Made by a program: the position numbers and the translations under genes
In this document: positions 44,228 to 53,186 of the stretch, in pieces
Layout: each line of letters starts with the position of its first letter
Position numbering within the stretch: the first letter of the stretch is position 1
DNA from: JBBTTE01 sp038064375
Lineage (GTDB): Bacteria; Patescibacteriota; Saccharimonadia; Saccharimonadales; UBA4665
Direction: 5' to 3'
DNA length: 64,000 bases
Assembly (NCBI GenBank): GCA_038064375.1
Contig: JBBTTF010000001.1
Span: 186,001-250,000, forward strand
The notes under the pieces: generated by a model
The model's input: only the letters and a program-made list of their open reading frames with translations
Database searches by the model: none
What the model was told of the DNA's origin: nothing

Positions 44228-45703
44228 ATGGCATGGATTTTGCAGCACCGGTTTCGGCGTAGCACTGTTATTTTACTGTTGTGTTTGAGCTTTTTGGGTG
44301 GTGTTGGGCTGGCACATTTTGTCTATACGACGAGCTTGGTTTGGGCGGGGTTTGCTGGGATATTTTTGTTACCGTCGTGGGCACGACACAATCTTTTAGC
44401 GGTAGTTGCTGTCATTGCACTGGGCTTGTGTGTTGGATTGTGGCGAGGCGCCATCTTTATGCAAAAGCTGGCTGACTACGATCAAGTTTTGGACCAAAAA
44501 GTCACCATCACTGCGCAGGCAACAGAGGATGCAACTTATGGCAAAACAAAACAGCTGACTTTTGCAGCCGACAATATTGTCTTGGAGAACGGTGAGAGGC
44601 TGACTGGTAAGGTGCAACTCAGTGGCTTTGGTGTGAATGCCATCTTTGACGGCGATGTAGTGGTGGCGACAGGCAAGTTGAGACAGGGCTTTAGTGCGTA
44701 TCAAGGCCGAATGAGTTTTGCGGTACTCGAAGTGGTTGAGCACCACCCTTCAATCGTGTCTGACATAAGACGCAAGTTTGCCGCTGGTATGCGCACTGCC
44801 TTGCCAGAACCTTGCGCGTCGTTTGCTATGGGAATACTGGTTGGTCAACGAGCGACGCTTCCAGATGAGGTTAAAGAGGACTTCTTGATGGTCGGGCTGA
44901 CGCATATCGTTGCTGTATCCGGATATAACCTAACAATCATTCTGCACGCCAGCAACAAACTGCTTGGCAAGCAGTCAAAACGGATGTCGACATTCTTGTC
45001 ATTGAGCTTGATTGCGGTGTTTTTGATGTTGGCTGGTGCCAGCGCTTCGATAGTTCGTGCGGCGATAGTTAGCGTGTTAAGTATCGCCGCTGGATATTAC
45101 GGAAGGAGTTTTCGGCCGCTGACCCTACTGTCTTTTGCTGCGGCAATCACGGTATGGGCCAACCCATTTTATCTTTGGAGTGACCTTAGCTGGTATCTAA
45201 GCTTTTTGGCGTTTTATGGTGTGATGGTGCTTTCGCCATTGGTTCAAAAGCGTTGGCCTGCGCGATGGCATCAGACTTTGGTTGGTGGTGTGGCGTTGGA
45301 GAGCATCTGTGCCGAAGTCATGAGCTTGCCATTCGTGCTTCATATATTTGGGCAAATGTCCTTGGTCGGGCTGCCATCTAATATGCTGGTTGTAACCCTT
45401 GTGCCGCTAGCCATGCTGCTTGGTGTCATCGCGGGACTAGCTGGAATGTTGTTTGGTGCAATCGCTGGCTGGTTGTCGTGGCCAGCGGTAATACTTCTTA
45501 ATTACATGTTAGACGTAGCACATATAATGGCCCATCTTCCTCGCATATTTATAGAAAATAGAAACCTGTCTTTAAGCCTTGCGCTCGGCTTTTACGGTTT
45601 AATCGTACTGCTTACGTGGTCGCTCTGGCACAAGACAAAAGATCAAAGGCCTGATATAATAACAGATATAAACCAACCTAAAGTGCGAGGATTGTTAGCG
45701 TGA
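44228..45703 (+). CDS. comEC: ComEC/Rec2 competence membrane protein without hydrolase domain
   Basis: A 491-residue protein. N-terminal helices, an OB-like segment (about 85-165, VTITAQATEDATYGKTKQLTF) and the competence domain from about residue 185 with FAMGILVGQRATLPDEVKEDF, GLTHIVAVSGYNLTII and SASIVRAAIVSVLSIAAGYYGR. ComEC forms the channel for single-stranded DNA uptake. The C-terminal metallo-beta-lactamase-type nuclease domain of long homologues is absent. Together with the pilus and RecA genes it points to natural transformation. A promoter for the next operon lies inside its 3' end. Confidence 0.9.
   Translation: MAWILQHRFRRSTVILLLCLSFLGGVGLAHFVYTTSLVWAGFAGIFLLPSWARHNLLAVVAVIALGLCVGLWRGAIFMQKLADYDQVLDQKVTITAQATEDATYGKTKQLTFAADNIVLENGERLTGKVQLSGFGVNAIFDGDVVVATGKLRQGFSAYQGRMSFAVLEVVEHHPSIVSDIRRKFAAGMRTALPEPCASFAMGILVGQRATLPDEVKEDFLMVGLTHIVAVSGYNLTIILHASNKLLGKQSKRMSTFLSLSLIAVFLMLAGASASIVRAAIVSVLSIAAGYYGRSFRPLTLLSFAAAITVWANPFYLWSDLSWYLSFLAFYGVMVLSPLVQKRWPARWHQTLVGGVALESICAEVMSLPFVLHIFGQMSLVGLPSNMLVVTLVPLAMLLGVIAGLAGMLFGAIAGWLSWPAVILLNYMLDVAHIMAHLPRIFIENRNLSLSLALGFYGLIVLLTWSLWHKTKDQRPDIITDINQPKVRGLLA
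45652..45660 (+). promoter_or_regulatory. Internal promoter for yebC-ruvCAB
   Basis: TGA-TATAAT inside the comEC coding region, 40 bases before the yebC GTG. Confidence 0.55.
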
Positions 45704-46425
45704 GCGGACACAGTAAATGGTCAACAATTAAACGCGAAAAGGGTGCCAAAGATGCTGCCCGCGGTGCAGTATTTACTAAGCTTGGTAACGCCATTGCGAT
45801 TGCTGCACGTGGTGGAACCGACCCTGACACCAACTTCTCGCTACGGCTAGCCATAGATCGTGCCAAAGCATCTAATATGCCATTGGCCAACATTCAGCGC
45901 TCCATCGACCGTGTTAAGGATAAGAATGCCGCGCAACTTCAAGAAGTCTTGTATGAAGGCTACGGTCCAGAAGGCGTAGCTATCTTAGTTGAATGTGCCA
46001 CCGACAATGTTAACCGTACATATCCTGATGTTAAACTAGCTTTCTCTAAGCATGGTGGCAATATTGCCGAGAAGGGTGCGGTGGCCTTTCAGTTTGATCG
46101 TAAGGGCATGATTCGTGTCAAAGCTACTGGCGACGACTTGTTGATGCAGGCCCTAGAAGCCGGCGCAGAAGATGTTCAAGAAGATGGCGACGAATCACTT
46201 ATCTACACTGACGCCAAAGAGCTCGCCAAGGTTCGTGACGCTCTAAGTGCAGCCGGTGTCGAAGTCTCAGAAGCCGAGCTTACTTATGTTCCCAATACTA
46301 CAGTAGAAATCACAGACGAGAAGACGGCCGGCAAAATTATGCGGCTGATGGATGCGCTCGAAGCATCTGATGATGTCAGCAATACTCACGTTAACTTTGA
46401 TATCGCCGAGGGGCTGCTCGGTTAA
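45700..46425 (+). CDS. yebC: YebC/PmpR-family translation or transcription regulator
   Basis: A 241-residue protein starting with GTG at 45700 (GSGHSKWSTIKREKG pattern: SGHSKWSTIKREKGAKD). It shows FTKLGNAIAIAARGG, NMPLANIQRSIDRVKD, EGYGPEGVAILVECATDNVNRT and FDRKGMIRV, all conserved. YebC proteins help ribosomes through proline-rich stretches and were earlier described as regulators. The GTG overlaps the comEC stop by four bases, and ruvC follows as in many bacteria. Confidence 0.95.
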   Translation: MSGHSKWSTIKREKGAKDAARGAVFTKLGNAIAIAARGGTDPDTNFSLRLAIDRAKASNMPLANIQRSIDRVKDKNAAQLQEVLYEGYGPEGVAILVECATDNVNRTYPDVKLAFSKHGGNIAEKGAVAFQFDRKGMIRVKATGDDLLMQALEAGAEDVQEDGDESLIYTDAKELAKVRDALSAAGVEVSEAELTYVPNTTVEITDEKTAGKIMRLMDALEASDDVSNTHVNFDIAEGLLG

Positions 46426-46427
46426 AA

Positions 46428-46898
46428 ATGAGAATACTGGGTATCGATCCCGGCACAGGCATACTTGGCTTTGGAGTTATTGATGTTATCAAGGGCAAGC
46501 CTACGCTGGTTGATGCAGGCGTAATCCGCACCTCCTCTAAGGATGGCGATGCGGAGCGACTACAGACCATCTTTGAGGAGCTAACCAGTATAATCTCTGA
46601 GACTAAACCCACAGAAATGTCGGTAGAGAAGCTGTTCTTTGCCCAAAACGTCACGACTGCCATGACAGTATCGCAAGCTCGCGGCGTTGTATTGCTAGCT
46701 GGTAAGCAGGCCGGTCTAAACATTCATGAGTACACCCCGCTCCAAATAAAGCAGGCCCTAACAGGTTACGGCAGGGCAGAGAAGAAGCAGATTCAAGAGA
46801 TGGTGCGAGTTATCTTGCAACTCAAGGAAGTGCCTAAGCCAGACGATTGTGCCGATGCCTTGGCAGCAGCTATCACCCACAGCATGACTGTGAGATAA
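46428..46898 (+). CDS. ruvC: Holliday junction resolvase RuvC
   Basis: A 156-residue nuclease. MRILGIDPGTGILGFGV has the first catalytic aspartate (D7), MSVEKLFFAQNVTTA the glutamate, and PDDCADALAAAITH the last two acids. It cuts Holliday junctions in pairs. Followed by ruvA after eight bases. Confidence 0.96.
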   Translation: MRILGIDPGTGILGFGVIDVIKGKPTLVDAGVIRTSSKDGDAERLQTIFEELTSIISETKPTEMSVEKLFFAQNVTTAMTVSQARGVVLLAGKQAGLNIHEYTPLQIKQALTGYGRAEKKQIQEMVRVILQLKEVPKPDDCADALAAAITHSMTVR

Positions 46899-46906
46899 TA
46901 GGCTTA

Positions 46907-47491
46907 ATGATTGCGACACTTAACGGGGTAGTGAGCGAAAAACTGGCAGATGTAGTTGTGCTGGATGTAGCTGGCGTTGGCTACGGTTTGCTAGTATCAA
47001 GTGAGGATTATGGTCGCCTTAAGACCGATGACAAAGTAAAGCTTTACATCTATGAGCATATTCGCGAGCAGTCTCACGACCTATTTGGATTTATCACGGT
47101 AGACAGCAAGAAGCTGTTCGAGCAGCTACTAGACGTCAACGGCGTTGGTCCAAAGATGGCACTTAACGTGTTAAGTGTTGGTTCTGGTGAAGAGGTGCGA
47201 CGGGCGATAGCATCAGGCGATGTTAAGTTTATCCAGCAAGCTAATGGCGTTGGTAAGCGTGTTGCCGAGAGACTGGTTGTTGAGCTCAAAGATAAAGTTG
47301 GACTAATCGGAGTTGATCTTGAATCGACTGGATTGTTGCAAAGTGAGTCTAGCCTAGCTGGTGATGAGGCCGTCGAAGGACTAATAGCTTTGGGCTACAC
47401 GACAGCAGATGCAGCCAAGGCATTACAACACGTCAGCCCAGAGCTATCCACCGAAGAAAGAATTAAGCTAGCATTGAGAGGTATCCGATGA
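46907..47491 (+). CDS. ruvA: Holliday junction helicase subunit RuvA
   Basis: A 194-residue protein: MIATLNGVVSEKLADVVVLDVAGVGY opens the OB domain, LLDVNGVGPKMALNVLS and ANGVGKRVAERLVVELKDKVG are the two helix-hairpin-helix motifs and the C-terminal domain (DEAVEGLIALGYTTADAAKAL) contacts RuvB. The start at 46907 is the first ATG that gives the normal N-terminus. Its stop overlaps the SDR start by four bases. Confidence 0.95.
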   Translation: MIATLNGVVSEKLADVVVLDVAGVGYGLLVSSEDYGRLKTDDKVKLYIYEHIREQSHDLFGFITVDSKKLFEQLLDVNGVGPKMALNVLSVGSGEEVRRAIASGDVKFIQQANGVGKRVAERLVVELKDKVGLIGVDLESTGLLQSESSLAGDEAVEGLIALGYTTADAAKALQHVSPELSTEERIKLALRGIR

Positions 47492-48144
47492 TAATTATCA
47501 CAGGTGCAAGTGACGGTGTCGGACTAGAGATAGCAAAACTATATAAAGATGCTGGAAAAAAAGTAGTTAACATATCTCGCAGAGAATCGGTTGCAGCAGA
47601 CGTTAACATTATGCAAGACATGCGCCAAGGCGTGGCGATTCAGGCAGCCGCTCAATCTATCAAAGATATGCCTGATCGAATCGAAGCAGTCATAAATTCT
47701 ATTGGTGTTTTCACTGAGGAAACATTCGGTAATGTTACAGAAGATGAGGTTAAGAGACTTATGTCTACAAATGTTAAGGCGCCAATGATGTTTATATCCG
47801 AGCTGTTCGAAAGAATAAAAAAGGACGAAGCGGACATTCTTAACATAGTATCTAAAGCTGGAACTATTGGCAGCAAAGCAACCCCACTTTATGCAGCCTC
47901 AAAGTGGGCTGAGAGAGGCTTCACTCTTAGCTTACAAGAAAAGCTAAAGGACACCCCCTGTCGCGTCATAAGTTTTTGTCCAGGCGGTATCGGTACTGGG
48001 CTATTTAACAAAGCTGACACAGATATAAATACCAATAACTGGATGAGCCCTGAGGCGATCGCTTTATTTATTAAGCAGATACTCGATTTGCCTAAGAATA
48101 TGGAAGTCGGCGAGGTTATTATTAATCGCAAGGCAATAAAATGA
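47488..48144 (+). CDS. Short-chain dehydrogenase between ruvA and ruvB
   Basis: A 218-residue SDR beginning MIIITGASDGVGLEIAKLYK (TGxxxGxG at 5-12). The NNAG motif is replaced by NSIG (70-73), and the catalytic residues are S122, Y135 and K139 (YAASK). The proline-glycine turn FCPGGIGTGL is normal. It overlaps ruvA and ruvB by ATGA on both sides, so it is made with the recombination helicase. No link to recombination is known; it may be a metabolic rider. Confidence 0.85.
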   Translation: MIIITGASDGVGLEIAKLYKDAGKKVVNISRRESVAADVNIMQDMRQGVAIQAAAQSIKDMPDRIEAVINSIGVFTEETFGNVTEDEVKRLMSTNVKAPMMFISELFERIKKDEADILNIVSKAGTIGSKATPLYAASKWAERGFTLSLQEKLKDTPCRVISFCPGGIGTGLFNKADTDINTNNWMSPEAIALFIKQILDLPKNMEVGEVIINRKAIK

Positions 48145-49172
48145 TAGACCGTATAGTAAACGCCGTGGATGAGCCGGAAGACCAGCAAGAGGTTGAGTTA
48201 GAAGTTACGCTGCGACCGCGTGACTTTGCAAACTACACTGGCCAAGAACGTCTTAAGCAGAATCTTCAACTAGCAATTGATGCAGCTACTAAGCGTGGCG
48301 AGCCGCTCGATCACGTGCTGCTCCACGGTCCACCGGGACTGGGCAAAACTACGATGGCCAGCGTCATCGCCAACGAGATGGGCGCCCAAATCCGTATCAC
48401 CAGTGGTCCAGCAATCGAAAGGGCAGGTGACCTAGCGAGTTTGCTAACTAATCTTCAAGACGGCGATATTCTTTTTATTGACGAGATACATCGCCTCAAC
48501 CGAACAGTTGAGGAAGTGCTCTATAGCGCCATGGAAGACTTTAAGCTAGACATTATGCTTGGCAAAGGACCTTCGGCTCGTAGCCTTAGGCTGGACTTGC
48601 CACAGTTCACAATTATCGGTGCTACAACTCGTACTGGGGCCTTGGCTGCGCCACTACGCGATCGTTTTGGCATGATTCACCGTCTGGAGTTCTATAAGCC
48701 AGAAGAGATTGAGCAAATTATCACTCGTGCTGCCAAAATTCTCAAAGTTAAGATTGATAAACCGGCTGCTGCTGAGCTGGCCAAGCGCTCAAGACTTACG
48801 CCACGCATCTCCAACCGTTTACTCAAGCGTGTGCGTGACTACGCTGATGTTAATGGTGACGGCATAATCGACACCGAGCTAAGTTATAAGGCACTAGAGT
48901 TGCTAGATATTGACGAGTTGGGACTTGATGCCGCCGACCGAATGCTCCTAACTGCAATAATCGAGAACTATAATGGTGGCCCAGTCGGTGTCGAGACATT
49001 AGCTGCTATGACAGCCGAAGAACGTAACACCATCGAGGACTTCTACGAGCCATATCTGATGCAGATCGGCTTAATAGAGCGCACACCGCGCGGCCGCAAA
49101 GTCACCAGCAAGGCTTACAAACACCTTGGCAAAAAGCCAAAAGGCAAAGAAGATCAGCCATCTCTTCTCTGA
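48141..49172 (+). CDS. ruvB: Holliday junction helicase subunit RuvB
   Basis: A 343-residue AAA motor: LRPRDFANYTGQERLKQNL, Walker A HGPPGLGKTTMA (about 55-66), Walker B ILFIDEIHRLNRTVEE, sensor GATTRTGALAAPLRDRFG and the winged helix at the end (MQIGLIERTPRGRKVTSKAY). It drives branch migration with RuvA. A new promoter begins in its stop codon. Confidence 0.97.
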   Translation: MIDRIVNAVDEPEDQQEVELEVTLRPRDFANYTGQERLKQNLQLAIDAATKRGEPLDHVLLHGPPGLGKTTMASVIANEMGAQIRITSGPAIERAGDLASLLTNLQDGDILFIDEIHRLNRTVEEVLYSAMEDFKLDIMLGKGPSARSLRLDLPQFTIIGATTRTGALAAPLRDRFGMIHRLEFYKPEEIEQIITRAAKILKVKIDKPAAAELAKRSRLTPRISNRLLKRVRDYADVNGDGIIDTELSYKALELLDIDELGLDAADRMLLTAIIENYNGGPVGVETLAAMTAEERNTIEDFYEPYLMQIGLIERTPRGRKVTSKAYKHLGKKPKGKEDQPSLL

Positions 49173-49178
49173 TATAAT
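49170..49178 (+). promoter_or_regulatory. Extended -10 for the 49188 gene
   Basis: TGA-TATAAT, where the TGA is also the ruvB stop codon; the ATG follows nine bases after the box. Confidence 0.6.
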
Positions 49179-49187
49179 GAGCACAAC

Positions 49188-49835
49188 ATGAATCCGCAAA
49201 ACCCTTTCAAGTCAGCTGTTCAGCCACCTATCCAGAACCAGCTGTCAGTCATGCAGCCTGGCGAAAAGCTGATTTTTGAGGCTAAGCGTCACCCGATTGG
49301 AATGCTCGGTATGTACATCATGGCCGGATTCCTGATTATTGCACTGGCTGTGTTTGCTTTTGGCATAGCACCAAGTGCGTTTGCGAGTTTTGGCGAAGCA
49401 CAGGTTCAAACAATCGGCGTAGTACTTGTTCTATCGGCAGTTATTCTGATAGCAATCTTCTTATTTATTTCTAATAAGGTTTATTGGGGTAATAGTTGGA
49501 TTTTGACTAGTGATAGCCTAGTACAGGTTACGCAAACCAGCTTGTTTGATAAGAAGTCTAGCCAGCTGTCATTGGAGCACCTCGAGGATATTGGAGCTCA
49601 GCAGAATGGCATACTGCCTCACATGTTTAATTACGGAGTTATAACAGCCGAATCGGCCGGAGCAACTGACACGTTCACCTTTAATTATTGTCCAAACCCC
49701 AACTACTACGCTCGTCTAATCGTGGCAGCAAGAGAACAGCTTGTATATAACCAAGAAAAGGGCACACACCCAGTCGAGCCGCAGCTACCAACTGATCATC
49801 ACGATCAGATGCCACCAAATAACTTTGTTGTATAA
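49188..49835 (+). CDS. Membrane protein with bacterial PH domain
   Basis: A 215-residue protein. MQPGEKLIFEAKRHPIGMLG leads to two helices (MLGMYIMAGFLIIALAVFAFG and TIGVVLVLSAVILIAIFLFI) and then a bPH_2/YdbT-like domain: VYWGNSWILTSDSLVQVTQTSLF, QLSLEHLEDIGAQQNGILPHMFNYG, with a proline-rich tail. Function unknown; such proteins are common in CPR genomes. Convergent with the pilus locus with no gap. Confidence 0.78.
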   Translation: MNPQNPFKSAVQPPIQNQLSVMQPGEKLIFEAKRHPIGMLGMYIMAGFLIIALAVFAFGIAPSAFASFGEAQVQTIGVVLVLSAVILIAIFLFISNKVYWGNSWILTSDSLVQVTQTSLFDKKSSQLSLEHLEDIGAQQNGILPHMFNYGVITAESAGATDTFTFNYCPNPNYYARLIVAAREQLVYNQEKGTHPVEPQLPTDHHDQMPPNNFVV

Positions 49836-50144
49836 CTATTCTTGGAACGGATTGCCGCGCGCTTCGTTAAACAGACTCTTGACGCTGACGCTGTTGTCTT
49901 GCAGTGATTGAAGCTGGTCAACGACAGTCTGGTCAATGTGTAGCACCTTAGTAGCTTGAACGTGCTTGCTAATAGCATTTTCCGATGGCTCTGTGCTATT
50001 CAGAACGCTTATTCTAAACAAAACAAAGCCATACAATATGACAATTAAGGCGATAAAAGCTATCACGCTGTAACCTTTTAGTTGTTGAACAGTCTCCAAG
50101 AGCTTACTAGGGATTGATTTGATATCTAGTGGTTGCTGTTTCAT
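49836..50144 (-). CDS. Pilus-locus membrane protein, 102 residues
   Basis: Last gene of the pilM operon. One helix (about 26-46, YSVIAFIALIVILYGFVLF) follows a short cytoplasmic end; the outer part of 55 residues (VLHIDQTVVDQLQSLQDNSVSVKSLF) ends in NEARGNPFQE. The ending F-x-E-A-R-x-NPF is reminiscent of PilP-type or PilO-linked pieces. It overlaps pilO by four bases. It could be a PilP substitute; no lipoprotein signal is seen. Confidence 0.68.
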   Translation of the reverse strand: MKQQPLDIKSIPSKLLETVQQLKGYSVIAFIALIVILYGFVLFRISVLNSTEPSENAISKHVQATKVLHIDQTVVDQLQSLQDNSVSVKSLFNEARGNPFQE

Positions 50145-50785
50145 GGCTTTATGTACTCGTTAAGGCTTAGTGTGAAGGTCAGGTTGTTACGATTGTCAGC
50201 TTTGGGCTCAATAGTGATGCTGCTGACTTGAGCAGTCCGGCGATTACGCTCCAAAGCAGCCAAGAAGTTAACAAACTGACTGTACCTAACTGGTTTTGAT
50301 GAATCACCTTGAACAGTGATCAGTAGTTGATAGACACCAGGAATACTCTTAACAGGCTGAAGCTGCGACGGCACAGCAGAAGTTTTTACAGCTGGTGTTG
50401 TTGAGGCATTCGCTGCGGCGGGTGCTGAAGATGGCGCAGTGATGCTGTTGCCAAGTGTCGACGTTGGGAAGCTAATAGAGCCCAAGCTAACCCCGTTAGC
50501 TGCCGCGATGTTAACGATTTCTCTTACGGCGGCGGCTTGGTCTTTGTCTTCTGGAACGATTGCTTGGGTGATCTTTAATAGCCCAGAGTACGTTCTGACC
50601 TCTTCCTTAGCTTTGATTAGACTGGCTTGTTCTTGTTTGGAAGCCTTGCTCTTAGCCTTAAGGTCAGTAAGCGTGGCGGCTTTGGAGGTCAGGACCTTGT
50701 TGGCGCCATAAGTGCCAGCAATAAGACCCACAAATAACAGAGATACGATACCGATTAGTAGGTAGTAAAGTCTTTTGTTGGTCAT
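50141..50785 (-). CDS. pilO: Type IV pilus assembly protein PilO
   Basis: A 214-residue bitopic protein: basic start, a helix (about 7-26, LYYLLIGIVSLLFVGLIAGT), a coiled coil (about 33-66, KAATLTDLKAKSKASKQEQASLI), a Pro/Ala/Ser linker and a ferredoxin-like end (VYQLLITVQGDSSKPVRYSQFVNFLAALERNRR). This is the PilO pattern; it forms the inner alignment complex with PilN and PilM. ATGA overlap with pilN. Confidence 0.82.
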   Translation of the reverse strand: MTNKRLYYLLIGIVSLLFVGLIAGTYGANKVLTSKAATLTDLKAKSKASKQEQASLIKAKEEVRTYSGLLKITQAIVPEDKDQAAAVREIVNIAAANGVSLGSISFPTSTLGNSITAPSSAPAAANASTTPAVKTSAVPSQLQPVKSIPGVYQLLITVQGDSSKPVRYSQFVNFLAALERNRRTAQVSSITIEPKADNRNNLTFTLSLNEYIKP

Positions 50786-51381
50786 TGCGTCTTACCCTTA
50801 CTGTTTATGAACAAGAAGGGGTTGTCGGTAGCAAACAAGGCACGAATCGTCACCGTACAAGGATAGTCTGAATTGAGCGAATTGGTGGCGGCGCAGTTGA
50901 TGCTGACTATATCGGCTTTGCTGAAAATCTTGTTGCTAGGGTCTGCTAAGTTAACCTGAACTTGAGTAGCTGTGTTGTAGTCAGTAGCAATAGCAGAGAT
51001 ATCAATAGCACCTTGAGTCTGGCTAATGTTAAGGCTGGTCAAATTGGCTTTGGCAGGAATGGTCGCCGCGATCTGCTTGAGCAGCTCTGAGAACAGTACC
51101 TCTTGGCTCAAGACCTTCACGACAAGTTTGAAGCTGTTGCTGATATCTTGTACTTGCTTTTGGGTGCCAGAGAAGTTCTCTTTGGCAAAGACGGCGTCAG
51201 CGGACTTGATCTGCTTGGTGTAACTAAGACTTGAGCGATGCAATGATACCAATCCAAAAGTAGACAACGCAGCAAGTCCGATAAAGGCTATTGCAAAAAT
51301 AATCGCCCAACGCCTTAGTCCAACAGCGCGTCTAGCGTACTTGTAGTTAGTCTTAACTTCTGGGGGCAGCAAGTTAATCAT
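50782..51381 (-). CDS. pilN: Type IV pilus assembly protein PilN
   Basis: A 199-residue protein starting MINLLPPEVKTNYKYARR, the conserved PilN N-terminus that binds PilM, followed by one helix (about 26-48), a coiled coil and a ferredoxin-like domain (ANLTSLNISQTQGAIDISAIA). Overlaps pilM by ATGA and pilO by ATGA. Confidence 0.87.
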   Translation of the reverse strand: MINLLPPEVKTNYKYARRAVGLRRWAIIFAIAFIGLAALSTFGLVSLHRSSLSYTKQIKSADAVFAKENFSGTQKQVQDISNSFKLVVKVLSQEVLFSELLKQIAATIPAKANLTSLNISQTQGAIDISAIATDYNTATQVQVNLADPSNKIFSKADIVSINCAATNSLNSDYPCTVTIRALFATDNPFLFINSKGKTQ

Positions 51382-52475
51382 GACAAGAAGACCTCTTTTG
51401 GCCTAGCAAGGCTTAGGCCAACAACAGTTGCGTACATCGGCTTGTCGGCGTTTGTCGGCGGCTGTAAGCCCTTATAGTTAAGATATTGCCATGGATCGGT
51501 GTGACGGGCCGGAATACGCAAGGCGGCAGTTAGATAGTCGCTCAGACCAGGCATGTTAGCACCACCACCAAGACTAATCACTTGGCCGACTGGCCGTCCT
51601 TGACCATAGCGTTCTTCATAGTAACGCAACATACGGCGCACTTCCTTAACAATCTCTTGAAGTTTTGGCTCCAGAGCCTGCTTAATGTCAGCTTGCTTCT
51701 TACTTACACCCAGACCGTAACGAGTTTTAATCAGGGCGGCTTCTTCTATGCTGACATTCAAAGCTTTCTTAATAGACTCTGTGTAAATAAGGCCACCACT
51801 CTGGACAGTACCGGTTACCAAGACATGCTTATCAAAAATACTAATATCAGACGACAATGAACCAAAGTCTATAATAACGGTCGCTACGTCACTCAGTTCG
51901 CCGATACTAAATAATCTACCGGATGAACTTAGGGTTGGCTCAATCAAGACCGTCTCGAGTCCTAATATCTGGGCTAACTCTAGATAAGAGTCTACGATTG
52001 TGCGGGGTACGGCTACAACGAATAGCTCCGTCGTGTCCTCGTTCTGGCGAATTATCTCATAATCGAGGTACAGATCTTCTAGTGGTAGGGATATGTATTG
52101 TTCGGCTTCGAGGCGAACTGCCTCAGCTAGCTCGCTGGGCTTTAGCTTAGGTAGTTGCAACGAACGGGTATAAGTACGGTAAGCAGGGATGGCTAGAGCA
52201 ACCCGCCTGGTCGTGATATCGCCTATAAGATGGTTCTTGAACAAGTCATGAGCGGCTTTAGCAATAATCTCAGGCTTAACAATTACGCCATCCTCTTGAG
52301 CTGCCCTGTCAAAGGCCGCAAAACCATAGCCAACGACTCGTGGTGGCTTATTACTGCTCCTAGCCGACTCGATAGAGGCATCACTTAGCTGCATGGCTTT
52401 AAGCGAGCCGTGACCAATGTCTAGCCCGAACAGTGGTTTGTCGTGGAAAAAATATGGTGTTTTTGCGGTTTTCAT
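51378..52475 (-). CDS. pilM: Type IV pilus assembly protein PilM
   Basis: A 365-residue actin-like ATPase. PLFGLDIGHGSLKAMQL opens the first phosphate loop, RRVALAIPAYRTYTRSLQLPKL, ELAEAVRLEAEQYISLPLEDLYLDY, TVIIDFGSLSSDISIF and VISLGGGANMPGLSDYL are the other ATPase and PilM motifs. Two ATGs are possible; the second (52475) is preferred. It is cytoplasmic and binds PilN. TATACT upstream (minus strand, near 52515-52520) is a possible -10. Confidence 0.92.
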   Translation of the reverse strand: MKTAKTPYFFHDKPLFGLDIGHGSLKAMQLSDASIESARSSNKPPRVVGYGFAAFDRAAQEDGVIVKPEIIAKAAHDLFKNHLIGDITTRRVALAIPAYRTYTRSLQLPKLKPSELAEAVRLEAEQYISLPLEDLYLDYEIIRQNEDTTELFVVAVPRTIVDSYLELAQILGLETVLIEPTLSSSGRLFSIGELSDVATVIIDFGSLSSDISIFDKHVLVTGTVQSGGLIYTESIKKALNVSIEEAALIKTRYGLGVSKKQADIKQALEPKLQEIVKEVRRMLRYYEERYGQGRPVGQVISLGGGANMPGLSDYLTAALRIPARHTDPWQYLNYKGLQPPTNADKPMYATVVGLSLARPKEVFLS

Positions 52476-52554
52476 CAATGCTGCCCACCCCAAGGCATAA
52501 CGGTATTCACTTTAGTATACCAAACATAAGCCTTTTCAGCCCTACTCTCGACCA

Positions 52555-52584
52555 ACAAAAAAGCCCTCGGACTGCGAGGGCTTT
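52555..52584 (-). terminator. Terminator of the major pilin gene
   Basis: On the minus strand AAAGCCCTCG pairs with CGAGGGCTTT around five bases and is followed by a T run. It separates the pilin unit from pilM. Confidence 0.92.
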
Positions 52585-52601
52585 GATGAGTCAAGAACCT
52601 A

Positions 52602-53072
52602 TCAGTCTAGGTTTGACTTAGTGTATGTCGTAGCGCCGTTAACTGTGCCTTCATAGGTAGCAGTTAGGGTGTACTTTGCACAGTTGGTGTCAGTTGCTTC
52701 ACAACTTGCATCGCTACTGTCGGTTACAGCGTAAGAGTATGAGTTAGCTGCTGGAGCAGTCAACAATGTCTTACTCTGCGTAGGGTTCTTAGGGTCGATC
52801 AGAGCGTTCTGATCAAGACTCTTCATGTTGGTTGTTAGCCACGTCGCGCTGTTCATGTCTGTCAAAGACGGGTAGTAGCCGTTCTGACTGAAGAATGCTT
52901 CGAGTTGAGTTTGGATAGACTGAACGTCAGTCTGTCGTTTGCTGTTACGTGCCTTGGCCTGAATGCCGCTGTAGGTTGTGATTACCAATAGCGCCAAAAT
53001 ACCAATGACGACAATGACAATCAATAGCTCTACGATTGTGAAACCTTGATTACGTTTTTTAAGAGAGATCAT
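52602..53072 (-). CDS. pilA: Type IV major pilin
   Basis: A 156-residue prepilin: leader MISLKKRNQG, then FTIVELLIVIVVIGILALLV with glutamate at mature position 5, then the long helix (SGIQAKARNSKRQTDVQSIQ) and a compact head of about 100 residues with two cysteines (SCEATDTNC) close together. It is the likely fibre subunit: it stands as its own unit with a strong promoter, an AGGAGGGTGGG ribosome site and terminators. The head is small, as in other CPR pilins. Confidence 0.88.
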   Translation of the reverse strand: MISLKKRNQGFTIVELLIVIVVIGILALLVITTYSGIQAKARNSKRQTDVQSIQTQLEAFFSQNGYYPSLTDMNSATWLTTNMKSLDQNALIDPKNPTQSKTLLTAPAANSYSYAVTDSSDASCEATDTNCAKYTLTATYEGTVNGATTYTKSNLD

Positions 53073-53122
53073 TAGGACCCACCCTCCTGATTATTATTTT
53101 GTTAACTTTGATCTTGGTGTCT

Positions 53123-53137
53123 AACACCTAAGGTGTT
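53123..53137. promoter_or_regulatory. Perfect palindrome in the pilin leader
   Basis: AACACCT-A-AGGTGTT, about 50 bases before the ATG and 22 bases downstream of the -10. GGTGT at 53116-53120 adds a third half-site. It is a candidate operator or leader hairpin. Confidence 0.5.
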
Positions 53138-53158
53138 GATTACAAGCATCTGGATATG

Positions 53159-53186
53159 ATTATAAACATAAGCGTTATAAGGTCAA
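53159..53186 (-). promoter_or_regulatory. Promoter of the major pilin
   Basis: On the minus strand TTGACC (53186-53181), a 16-base spacer and TATAAT (53164-53159). The leader is about 80 bases. Confidence 0.75.

Noticed and set aside
44396..44746. Minus-strand frame of 116 codons inside comEC
   Set aside because: Overlaps the OB-like part of comEC, with no start signal.
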